A stretch of DNA of 64,000 bases from Deinococcales bacterium (GTDB lineage Bacteria > Deinococcota > Deinococci > Deinococcales > JAAFIG01). The notes under the pieces are model-generated. The model saw only the letters and a program-made list of their open reading frames with translations. It did not search any database and was not told the DNA's origin. The stretch's first letter is position 1, and each line of letters begins with the position of its first letter. The stretch covers positions 108,860 through 172,859 of the forward strand of contig JAAFIG010000004.1 in NCBI GenBank assembly GCA_013298595.1, read 5' to 3'. Positions 7,918-15,791 of the stretch are shown piece after piece. A program made the position numbers and the translations under genes.

Positions 7918-9135
7918 TCAAACGTTTTTAAGATAAGCAGCTGGGTTGTTTGGATCGAATTTCAGATTATCCAAGGTCAGGCTGAACGGTTTCATATCAT
8001 CGGTTGGTATGGCAATACCCATTTCCTTTGCCACAGATTCGTACAGATCCTGCATGATTAATTTATTGGCAACAGCTTTGTAATCTGGAGCCGTTTTTAA
8101 ATAACCAAATCGTTGGTACTGCGCCATAAACCAAATAGCGTGCGATAAACGTGGGTACGGGGTTTTACCGCCACGGAAGAACTGCATTCTGTCCTCGAGA
8201 AATTGCTTAGTACCAATACCAGCACCCATATCATAACGACCCTCGAGTCTGCCACTAATCACATCTGGGCTGGCATTGACATATTGGGCTTGTCCGATGG
8301 TAGCTGCTGCTTTACGGATATTACCGATATTATCTAACCACTCACCAGCCTCGAGAATGGCTTTCATCAGTTTTTTCACAGTTTCGTCTTGTTCAGCAAA
8401 ATCTTTATTCAAAACCAAAGCTTTTTCTGGGTGGTGTTTCCAAATTTCTTGGCTCGTAATGGTTGTAAAACCAACATCTTGGGCAACGCCAACACCATTC
8501 CACGGCTCACCAACGCAGTAACCCAGCATATTACCAACTTTCATATTGGCAACCATTTGTGGCGGTGGAATAGTAATAATGCGTTGTTTACTCGAGACAC
8601 TAGCATCCACACCTGCGGTAGCCAAGTAATTACGCAGCCATATATCGTGTGTACCACCTGGGAAAGTCATAGCAAAAGTCGTGTCTTTACCATCAGCTGC
8701 GAGTTTCTCGAGAGCTGGTTTAAGTTTTTTAATGTCGCGTCCAACGCTGCTTAATGCTTTACCCAAAGTGATTGCTTGACCATTATTATTAAGAATCATA
8801 GCAATTTTCATTTCCTTACCTGCTTGCCCACCAATGCCGTTATAGACACTAAAAGGCATACCAAATAAGCAATGAGCACCTTGAATATCCCCATTTAAGA
8901 TACCGTCTCGAAGGGCTGCCCACGAAGCTTGTTTCACAATTTCGACATCTAAGCCGTACTTTTTGAAATACCCCAATTCTTTTGCCATCACTAAACTGGC
9001 ACAATCGGTTAACGCAATAAAGCCAAGACGAATGGTTTTTTGAGCACTGGCTCGAGAAAAAATCTGTGGTACTGCCAAAGCTGCACTGGCAGTAGCAGCG
9101 GTTTTGATGAATTGCCGACGATTGATATTGGACAT
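7918..9135 (-). CDS. nrtA: Nitrate-binding protein, Tat-secreted
   Basis: This is the periplasmic solute-binding protein that delivers nitrate to NrtB. The 405-residue product is an NMT1/SsuA-like bilobal protein: IRLGFIALTDCASLVMAKELGYFKKYGLDVEIVK follows the signal in the typical NrtA manner. The signal has a twin-arginine motif (NRRQFIKTAA) with a hydrophobic stretch and ASA cleavage region near residue 31, so export is via Tat. Cyanobacterial NrtA is instead a lipoprotein; no lipobox is present here. It is the gene immediately downstream of the nitrate reductase-porter fusion. Confidence 0.93.
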   Translation of the reverse strand: MSNINRRQFIKTAATASAALAVPQIFSRASAQKTIRLGFIALTDCASLVMAKELGYFKKYGLDVEIVKQASWAALRDGILNGDIQGAHCLFGMPFSVYNGIGGQAGKEMKIAMILNNNGQAITLGKALSSVGRDIKKLKPALEKLAADGKDTTFAMTFPGGTHDIWLRNYLATAGVDASVSSKQRIITIPPPQMVANMKVGNMLGYCVGEPWNGVGVAQDVGFTTITSQEIWKHHPEKALVLNKDFAEQDETVKKLMKAILEAGEWLDNIGNIRKAAATIGQAQYVNASPDVISGRLEGRYDMGAGIGTKQFLEDRMQFFRGGKTPYPRLSHAIWFMAQYQRFGYLKTAPDYKAVANKLIMQDLYESVAKEMGIAIPTDDMKPFSLTLDNLKFDPNNPAAYLKNV

Positions 9136-9181
9136 ACATAACTCCCTTAGCTAGATGGCTTCATACGAAAGATAGATAAAT

Positions 9182-12100
9182 TTAATCAGCTGCAATAGCA
9201 TTACTCGAGGTTCGGGCTGGAATTTGAATAATATGTTCGCCGCTGGTACGAATTAACTCGAGTTCGGTTTTTAAGCGCTCAATTTCAAGGCGAAGCACAG
9301 CAATGTAGAAGATGGCAAAACTAATCAGGGTCAGTATCGTTAGGACAATAAAAATAATTTGTGGATAAGCTTTGCCAAGCGCAGCAAATAACAGTGGTAA
9401 AGCAAAACCACCAAGCCCACCAAGTAAGCCCACTAAGCCGCCAACCACACCAATATCTTTGGCATACCAGTGTGTCACCAGTTTGTAATTACTGGCTTTA
9501 CCAACGCCCATACCAATACCAACAACAACGGTGATGCAGGTAAAAATTGGCAAACTGATAATACTTGCAGGTAATGCTAACAAAGCCAGTGCACTCATCA
9601 TGACAATAAACGAAACAAGTGTGACAGGACGTGCTCCAAATTTATCTGAGAGAAAGCCACCCAGTGGACGCAATAAACTAGCTGGAAAAATAAACAAAGC
9701 TGTCAGTAAACCTGCAACACTCAGTGGTAAATCGTAAACATCCTCGTAATACTTAGGTAACCATAGTGAAAGCGCCACATAAGCACCAAAGAAAATCACG
9801 TAATACAAACCAAAACGCCAAACCTGAATTTTTGTTAACGGACGCAACCACTCGAGCATGGTTTTACGGGTGGTTGTAGCTTTATCTTTTGGCGCGTAGA
9901 ACTGCACAAACAAAGCGACCAGCACTAAGGCAATACCAAACATAAATGGCACAAACCGCCATCCATAAAAATACAGACCACTCGAGGCAGGTATCAGACC
10001 TATCATGCCTGGAGCCAGAAGTTTTGTGATACTAGCACCCACATTGCCAGCGCCAAATGTTCCGAGTGCCAAACCACTTTTTTCTTTTGCTACCCACGCA
10101 CCAATCCAAGCGTTACCAATAGCAAAACTCACACCAGCAAAGCCAATAAAAAAGGCTAAGGTCAGAATACTCGAGTAAGTGGTTAGCGTTGGTAAAATAA
10201 AGGCTGTACCAGCGGTAAACAGCATCAACGTCACAAACATGTTGCGTCCGCCAAAACGTTCTGCCATGATACCCGCAGGTAAACGCAAAAGCGACCCTGT
10301 GAGAATCGGTACAGCTGTTAAAAGTGCAAATTGCGAATCGGTTAAACCCATTTCTTTACGCAATGCCAAACCAACAATTGAAAACATCACCCAAACAGCA
10401 AACATCAAGGTAAAACCCATTGTGGCAGCAGTAATTACTCGAGCTTCGGGGGCTTGTGAAAATACAAAAGGACTGGCTTTGGCTCTGGTACGACGGGCTT
10501 CTCGAGTGGCAGCTCCTGAAAGTAAAGCGCTATAACCAAGTGGCAAGTTATTTGGAGCAAAAAATGGTTGATTGACAGGTGTTTCTAAGACATCCGAAAT
10601 TCGCTCGAGTTGAGCGGGTGTGACCTTAAAATCGGGCATGCGGCTAGTTGGGTCTAAGGTGGCTTTGGTTAAACGATTGGCATTGGCTAAACCAGCATAA
10701 TGAAAAGTGCTAAACACTGTGTCTTCACGGATTGAATCTTGAATCAGCACTGCAAAATCTGCACTACCCGATTCGGTGGTGACGCGCACTTTTTCGCCTT
10801 TTAAAACACCATATTGTTTTGCTAGGTTTGGGTGCATCTCGAGGACTGCATGTGGTGCTTTAGCATTGAGTTTTTCGTTGCGCCGTGTTTGCACACCACT
10901 TTGGTACTGATGGGCATTCCGACCCGTAGTGAAGTACACAGGTCGCTCGAAACTGGCAATCTCGGCGGGTAATCTATAAGCAATTGGCTCGAGATGTGCT
11001 TTGCCATCGGCATGAGCAAAACGTACAGCAAAAGGCTCAGGTATACCTGCATGCCCAAGATCTGGGCATGGGTAAAAAACACCATTTGGTTCAAGTTTTT
11101 CGTAGGTGATGCCCGAGTAATCAGCACTCGAGCCTTTAGTAGCTGCTGCTAATTCTGTGAAAATTTCACGTGGACTACTAAAAGCAAATTTATCACCAAC
11201 ACCAAGCAACTCGGCAATCTGACACAGAATCTGCCAATCGGCTCGAGCTTCGCCAGGTAAATTCGTGGCTTGGCGACGACGCAAAACTCGTCCCTCGAGA
11301 TTGGTCATGGTGCCATCTTCTTCAAGCCACATGCTGCCAGGCAAAACCACATCTGCCAGTTGTGCTGTTTCGGAAAGGAAAAAATCGATGACCACCAAAT
11401 GCTCGAGGCTACCAAGATGACGGGTTACAGCTAAGCTATTGGCTGCGCTGACCACAGGGTTAGAACCAAGTACCAGCAAACCCTGAATTTTACGACCACA
11501 TGCCTCGAGTAATTCCTGAGCGCTCAGCCCTTTACGTGGTAATTCTGATTCAGCAATTCCCCAAAAATCGGACATAAAAGTGCGAGCTGCTGGGTCTTCA
11601 ATCAAACGATAACCTGGTAGTTGATCGGCTTTTTGTCCGTGTTCACGCCCACCCTGACCATTTCCTTGACCAGTTAAAGGCGCATAAAAACCACCCATTG
11701 CCAAGGCTAAATTGAGCAAAGCTTTAATTGTTTCAACACCTCGAGAAGATTGTTCAGGACCGCGCCCAGATAAAATAAGTAAAGTGCCTTTTTGAGCGCT
11801 AGTGCCCATGACTTTGGCTGTTTCACGAATGACCATTGCATCCACACCACAACGCGCAGCTGCCCATGCTGGCGTGCAATAACGCACACTCTGCGCCACA
11901 GCTGCCCAACCAGAAACTCGAGCTTCGAGAAAGGCAATATCTAAAAGGTTTTCGGAAATCAGTGCATTGAGTAAACCAAGTGCCAAAGCCAAATCGCCAT
12001 TTGGTTGCACAGGAATATGCAAAGTTCCAAGTTTGGTACTTGGTGTGGCACGCGGGTCAACCACAATAATTGGTGCACCATTCTTGCGTGCTCTTGCGAC

Positions 12101-12673
12101 AAATTGCGAAACAGGTGGCAAAGTTTCTGCTAAATTACTGCCCCATAAAACAATACAACTTGCCTCGGCGACTTTCTCGAGTGGAAATGGCAAACCCCGA
12201 TCCATACCGTAAACGGCTCGCATGGCAGCTCCAGCGCTGCTCATACAGTAACGCCCGTTGTAATCGATATTGGCTGTTTTTAAAGCAACTCGAGCAAATT
12301 TACCCAGTAAATATGTTTTCTCATTGGTTAAACTGCCACCACCAAACACAGCGAAGGCATTGCGACCATATTCGGATTGAACACGTTTGATGTTACTTGA
12401 AACTCGAGCCAATGCCTCTTGCCAAGTGGCAGGTACAAGCTCACCATTCTGACGCACCAAAGGGGTCAAGAGCCGTTCTGCGTGGCTTGGCTCCTCGAGG
12501 GCAGCTAAACCTTTTTTGCAGACACTGCCATGCGCCACAGGGCAAGCAGGCGTGCTGCGCAATGCCAGTAATTCATTGCCTTTGTGTTCGATTTCAAAAG
12601 TACACTGCACTGCGCAATATGGGCAGGTGGTTTTTGTCACCTGAGCTGTTGGCTCGAGAAATGACATGGTCAT
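9182..12673 (-). CDS. Assimilatory nitrate reductase fused to NarK-type nitrate/nitrite porter
   Basis: This single 1163-residue frame joins two proteins that are normally separate. Residues 1 to about 700 are a molybdopterin-bis-MGD nitrate reductase of the NasA/NarB type: 4Fe-4S ligands Cys17, Cys20, Cys24 and Cys52, then RPGxN-like cofactor segments (GNGQGGREHG) and a C-terminal molydopterin-dinucleotide barrel (TGRNAHQYQSG). Residues about 743 to 1140 are a 12-helix MFS porter with nitrate-porter signatures (GFAGVSFAIGNAWIGAW and GAGNVGASITK). No stop or frameshift occurs in the linker (about 710-740). GGGAG lies 6 bases before the ATG. The fusion would tether nitrate reduction to nitrate entry or nitrite exit; the reductase half has no export signal and so faces the cytosol. 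Confidence 0.93.
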   Translation of the reverse strand: MTMSFLEPTAQVTKTTCPYCAVQCTFEIEHKGNELLALRSTPACPVAHGSVCKKGLAALEEPSHAERLLTPLVRQNGELVPATWQEALARVSSNIKRVQSEYGRNAFAVFGGGSLTNEKTYLLGKFARVALKTANIDYNGRYCMSSAGAAMRAVYGMDRGLPFPLEKVAEASCIVLWGSNLAETLPPVSQFVARARKNGAPIIVVDPRATPSTKLGTLHIPVQPNGDLALALGLLNALISENLLDIAFLEARVSGWAAVAQSVRYCTPAWAAARCGVDAMVIRETAKVMGTSAQKGTLLILSGRGPEQSSRGVETIKALLNLALAMGGFYAPLTGQGNGQGGREHGQKADQLPGYRLIEDPAARTFMSDFWGIAESELPRKGLSAQELLEACGRKIQGLLVLGSNPVVSAANSLAVTRHLGSLEHLVVIDFFLSETAQLADVVLPGSMWLEEDGTMTNLEGRVLRRRQATNLPGEARADWQILCQIAELLGVGDKFAFSSPREIFTELAAATKGSSADYSGITYEKLEPNGVFYPCPDLGHAGIPEPFAVRFAHADGKAHLEPIAYRLPAEIASFERPVYFTTGRNAHQYQSGVQTRRNEKLNAKAPHAVLEMHPNLAKQYGVLKGEKVRVTTESGSADFAVLIQDSIREDTVFSTFHYAGLANANRLTKATLDPTSRMPDFKVTPAQLERISDVLETPVNQPFFAPNNLPLGYSALLSGAATREARRTRAKASPFVFSQAPEARVITAATMGFTLMFAVWVMFSIVGLALRKEMGLTDSQFALLTAVPILTGSLLRLPAGIMAERFGGRNMFVTLMLFTAGTAFILPTLTTYSSILTLAFFIGFAGVSFAIGNAWIGAWVAKEKSGLALGTFGAGNVGASITKLLAPGMIGLIPASSGLYFYGWRFVPFMFGIALVLVALFVQFYAPKDKATTTRKTMLEWLRPLTKIQVWRFGLYYVIFFGAYVALSLWLPKYYEDVYDLPLSVAGLLTALFIFPASLLRPLGGFLSDKFGARPVTLVSFIVMMSALALLALPASIISLPIFTCITVVVGIGMGVGKASNYKLVTHWYAKDIGVVGGLVGLLGGLGGFALPLLFAALGKAYPQIIFIVLTILTLISFAIFYIAVLRLEIERLKTELELIRTSGEHIIQIPARTSSNAIAAD

Positions 12674-12703
12674 ACGGCACTCCCAAAATCAGGAATAAAG
12701 CAC

Positions 12704-14233
12704 TTAATCATCAGCTGCCTCAAGTTCTCGAACCAGTAAATGCGGCAAGTGCTCACGGGTTAATTGCACTAATTTTTCAGGCAATTCAGTAATTGGTACA
12801 CGATCAAGAATTTTATGAGCGAGTTGAGCGTTTCGCCCAATCATGCCACCAACGTACACATCCACGGCTTCAACCATGACGCCATCTTTTTTAACTTTTG
12901 TGCCTTGCAAACCAAAATCACCGATATGATGACTAGCACAAGCATGTTGGCAACCGCTCCAATGAATCCGAATTGGCTCGATTAAAGGCAAAGCATTCAG
13001 CAATTCTGTCTCGAGAATCTGGCTGACCTCGAGGGCACGGGTTTTGGTTTCAATCACTGCCATTGGACAGAATTCCACACCTGTGCAACTGACCACACCT
13101 TCAACAATTTTATTGGGGGTGGCTGTATGCCGCATAAAAAACGGATGAGCTAAAACAGTTTCCAAATCAGCTGTTTTAATATTTGGTAAGATTAAATTTT
13201 GTTCGATTGTAAAACGTGCTTCGCCTGTGCCATACATATCTGCTAAGTTCGCTAACTCGAGCAATGCCGTACCTGTAGTGCGTCCAACAGGTACATGAAC
13301 ACCAATGTAATGCAGTCCCAGTTGCTTTTGTGGATTGACACCAAGGTGCAAACGCGGTGTGCCCTGAATCCGTAAATCCTCACCTGCCGTCTCGAGACGA
13401 TAACCAAGGTGTGTCTCGAGTGCGGCACGGAATTTTTCGATACCCCATAACTCGAGTAACCATTTCAGACGGGCTTTATGGCGTTCTTCGCGCAGTCCAT
13501 GTTGATGGTACAACTCGACGATACCTGCTGTGATTTTTAGCGCTTGTTCAGGCAAAATCCAAACATCGAGTTCTCGAGCTAACATCGGATGTTTACCACC
13601 CACCGCTCCACCAATCATGACGTTAAAACCAAGCATGCCATTTTTCCGAGCGGGGTACATACCAATGTCGTTGGTACTGGCACCAAGATCATGGATATGC
13701 CCAGTGATATGAATATTCATTTTGCGTGGCAAATTAGCGGTTGCTGGGTTGCCTTGATCAAAATTGGTAATCCAATCAGAAATTTCACGACAAATTGGTA
13801 AGGCATCAATCAGTTCGCCTGAATCGAGTTGAGCCACACTCGAGGTCACAACATTACGGATACTATCCATGCCGTTTTGCAGACTGGTTAAATGCACAGC
13901 CCGCAAGCGTTCATAAACTTCTGGAATATGGCTAGTATCAAGCCAACGCAATTGCACTTGCTGGCGCGTTGTAATGTCGACTAAATCGTGTCCAAAATCT
14001 TTGGCAATACCCGCAATCACTCGTAACTGGGCACTCGAGGCGACCCCACCAGCCACACGAATACGCTGCATCAGGGTTGGTGGTTCGGTTTCTCTGTACC
14101 AAAAACCCAGCCATTTAATACGTTGCTGATCATCTTTGGAAAGCTCTGCCACAGGGGTACTGGCTAAGCGTGGGAACTCGTTGAGTAGCTCGAGTCCGAG
14201 TTTTTCTTGTTTTAAGCGTTCAATTGGATTCAT
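12704..14233 (-). CDS. nirA: Ferredoxin-type nitrite reductase (siroheme/4Fe-4S)
   Basis: It reduces nitrite to ammonium by six electrons in the cytosol. The 509-residue protein has the two ferredoxin-like half-domains of the nitrite/sulfite reductase family and the cluster-siroheme ligands CTGVEFC and GCQHACASHHIGDFG. The cooperation with nitrate reductase and nitrate importer makes nitrite more likely than sulfite. The ATG at 14233 was preferred to an upstream GTG because AAGGGG then serves as ribosome-binding site. It is the first gene of the nitrate operon, and siroheme supply fits the divergent hemD. Confidence 0.92.
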   Translation of the reverse strand: MNPIERLKQEKLGLELLNEFPRLASTPVAELSKDDQQRIKWLGFWYRETEPPTLMQRIRVAGGVASSAQLRVIAGIAKDFGHDLVDITTRQQVQLRWLDTSHIPEVYERLRAVHLTSLQNGMDSIRNVVTSSVAQLDSGELIDALPICREISDWITNFDQGNPATANLPRKMNIHITGHIHDLGASTNDIGMYPARKNGMLGFNVMIGGAVGGKHPMLARELDVWILPEQALKITAGIVELYHQHGLREERHKARLKWLLELWGIEKFRAALETHLGYRLETAGEDLRIQGTPRLHLGVNPQKQLGLHYIGVHVPVGRTTGTALLELANLADMYGTGEARFTIEQNLILPNIKTADLETVLAHPFFMRHTATPNKIVEGVVSCTGVEFCPMAVIETKTRALEVSQILETELLNALPLIEPIRIHWSGCQHACASHHIGDFGLQGTKVKKDGVMVEAVDVYVGGMIGRNAQLAHKILDRVPITELPEKLVQLTREHLPHLLVRELEAADD

Positions 14234-14259
14234 TGCGGTTAACACCCCTTACTCGAGGC

Positions 14260-14289
14260 ATGTTAGCCATAATTTATGCAAAATGTCAA
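14260..14289 (-). promoter_or_regulatory. Promoter of the nitrate assimilation operon
   Basis: On the minus strand TTGACA (plus 14284-14289), an 18-base spacer and TAACAT (plus 14260-14265) stand 27 bases upstream of nirA. The AT-rich flank up to 14345 has TTGCAAAA-like repeats that could bind a nitrogen regulator, but no known operator was recognised. Confidence 0.6.
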
Positions 14290-14505
14290 TTTAAAAGAAA
14301 CAGTTTGAACATTTTTAATTGTACGTTTTGCAATAAAATAAGCATAATTTGTAAACTGTATTCAAATATCTGTACATTTTACCGAAGTAAAACCAGCCAA
14401 ACGTGCGTTTGATTTTGCCAAGCGTGACAAAAAAACAAAACATTGGACTCAGGACAAATTCGCTCACTCGCCCCTCAAACCACCACCAATCATGATCTAT
14501 TCGCC

Positions 14506-14511
14506 TAGAAT
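14506..14511 (+). promoter_or_regulatory. Leaderless-type -10 box of hemD
   Basis: TAGAAT ends six bases before the hemD ATG and there is no Shine-Dalgarno sequence. This is the arrangement of leaderless Deinococcus messages, in which transcription starts at or next to the A of ATG. Confidence 0.65.
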
Positions 14512-14517
14512 TAACCC

Positions 14518-15318
14518 ATGAAAACCAAACCCGATTTCGCTGGCGTGAATGTACTCTCCCTCGAGTCTCGGCGGGCAGAAGAAATGCAGTCTTTGATTCG
14601 CGGTTATAACGGCATTGGCACAGTTGCACCAAGCCTACGAGAAGTACCGCTTGAAACCAACACACGATTACTCGAGTTTGCTGCCGAGTTACGCATTGGT
14701 CAGGTACAACATTTGGTTTGTATGACAGGGGTTGGCACCAAGTTTTTACTGCAACAACTAAAAAATATTCCTGAAACCATCGCCGCACTGCAAAACACAA
14801 CCATTGTCATTCGCAGTAACAAAGCCACAAGTGTTCTACGGGAACATGGTTTAAGCGCTACCTTGGTTAATGATCCGCACACATGGCACGAAATACAAAG
14901 TCATTATCAAAACACAGACCTACAAAATCAAACCATTTGGATTGCCGAATTTGGCGAAGACACCCCATCCGAGCTGATCTCAAATCTGCAAGCCAAAGGC
15001 GCAAAAGTACAAACCTTAGCCCTGTACCGCTGGGCATTACCCGAAAACACCAAACCACTCGAGGATGCCATTCGTGGTGTTTGCAACAATGAATTTCAGT
15101 GGTTATTGCTAACCAGTGGTGTACAACTCTGGCATGCCATCACTTTTGCCAAAACACTTGGTCTCGAGACTGATTTTCGCGCAGCCTTGCAAAAAATTCG
15201 TATTGCCAGCATTGGACCAAGTTGCAACGAAGCGATTCTCGAATTGGGGTTTACACCAAGTATTGTGGCAGAACCACATAAGATGGGAACACTGGTCAGA
15301 GCCGCCGCTTTGGCATAA
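14518..15318 (+). CDS. hemD: Uroporphyrinogen-III synthase
   Basis: It closes and inverts hydroxymethylbilane to uroporphyrinogen III, the branch point to heme, siroheme and cobalamin. The 266-residue product has the two-domain HemD pattern: MTGVGTKFLLQQL near residue 69, LTSGVQLWHAITFA near 198 and SIGPSCNEAILELGFTPSIVAEPHKMGTLV near the C-terminus (conserved Tyr/Thr-Ser-Gly and G-P regions). Divergence from the nirA operon suggests a role in siroheme supply for nitrite reductase. No methyltransferase domain is fused to it. Confidence 0.9.
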   Translation: MKTKPDFAGVNVLSLESRRAEEMQSLIRGYNGIGTVAPSLREVPLETNTRLLEFAAELRIGQVQHLVCMTGVGTKFLLQQLKNIPETIAALQNTTIVIRSNKATSVLREHGLSATLVNDPHTWHEIQSHYQNTDLQNQTIWIAEFGEDTPSELISNLQAKGAKVQTLALYRWALPENTKPLEDAIRGVCNNEFQWLLLTSGVQLWHAITFAKTLGLETDFRAALQKIRIASIGPSCNEAILELGFTPSIVAEPHKMGTLVRAAALA

Positions 15319-15374
15319 CACTTGACATCGGGTTCACCCGACGTTGCATCCTCAAAGAGCCACAGGAGGCAACC

Positions 15375-15446
15375 ATGAATGGAATACGTAAAACCAAACC
15401 CGAACTTGAAGCAATCAGTGCAGATTTTCCGATTCAACTATATTGA
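15375..15446 (+). CDS. Possible 23-residue peptide or gene remnant
   Basis: A perfect AGGAGG lies seven bases before an ATG that opens a 23-codon frame (MNGIRKTKPELEAIS...), ending TGA. A small hairpin (CGGGT/ACCCG) lies upstream near 15329. It may be a leader peptide or the surviving 5' end of a lost gene. No family was recognised. Confidence 0.35.
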   Translation: MNGIRKTKPELEAISADFPIQLY

Positions 15447-15791
15447 GACGTTTTGTTTTAGGGTTTTCACACCCCGATTAGTGTGTTCATGACAGTGTTG
15501 AGCAATTCCAATGTGTACTTTTCATTTTTATAATACGGTTGACCCAAGCGGCTCGGGTTTAACGTGTTGCTCGAGTCATTGTTCAAGAGGAAACTCGGGT
15601 TCAACGTGAGGCAGACCAAGCTCACCCGATATTAGATCACCAAGTGTTAACATCCATTCTATATGATGTCAAAATCGGTGTTCAGTGGCAGCCGTTGCCC
15701 CGCAGCCTGGGGTCAAGTCCAGCATGCATGACCGCTTTGTCGCGTGTTCGGAAGCGGTATCCAACCACACGGCAGGTCAAAGGAGATTGAC
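15447..15791. promoter_or_regulatory. Intergenic region upstream of the GH49-like gene, with paired direct repeats
   Basis: CTCGGGTTYAACGTG occurs twice, at 15552-15566 and 15594-15608, 42 bases apart (four helical turns), which suggests paired operator sites. A TATAAT lies at 15529-15534. Around 15690-15735 a GC-rich partial palindrome (CCCC...GGGG, then CCAGCATGC) resembles REP elements common between proteobacterial genes. No CDS is seen in these 345 bases. Confidence 0.45.

Noticed and set aside
12704..14233. Sulfite reductase as function of the siroheme enzyme
   Set aside because: Linkage to nitrate reductase and nitrate importer favours nitrite; not fully excluded.
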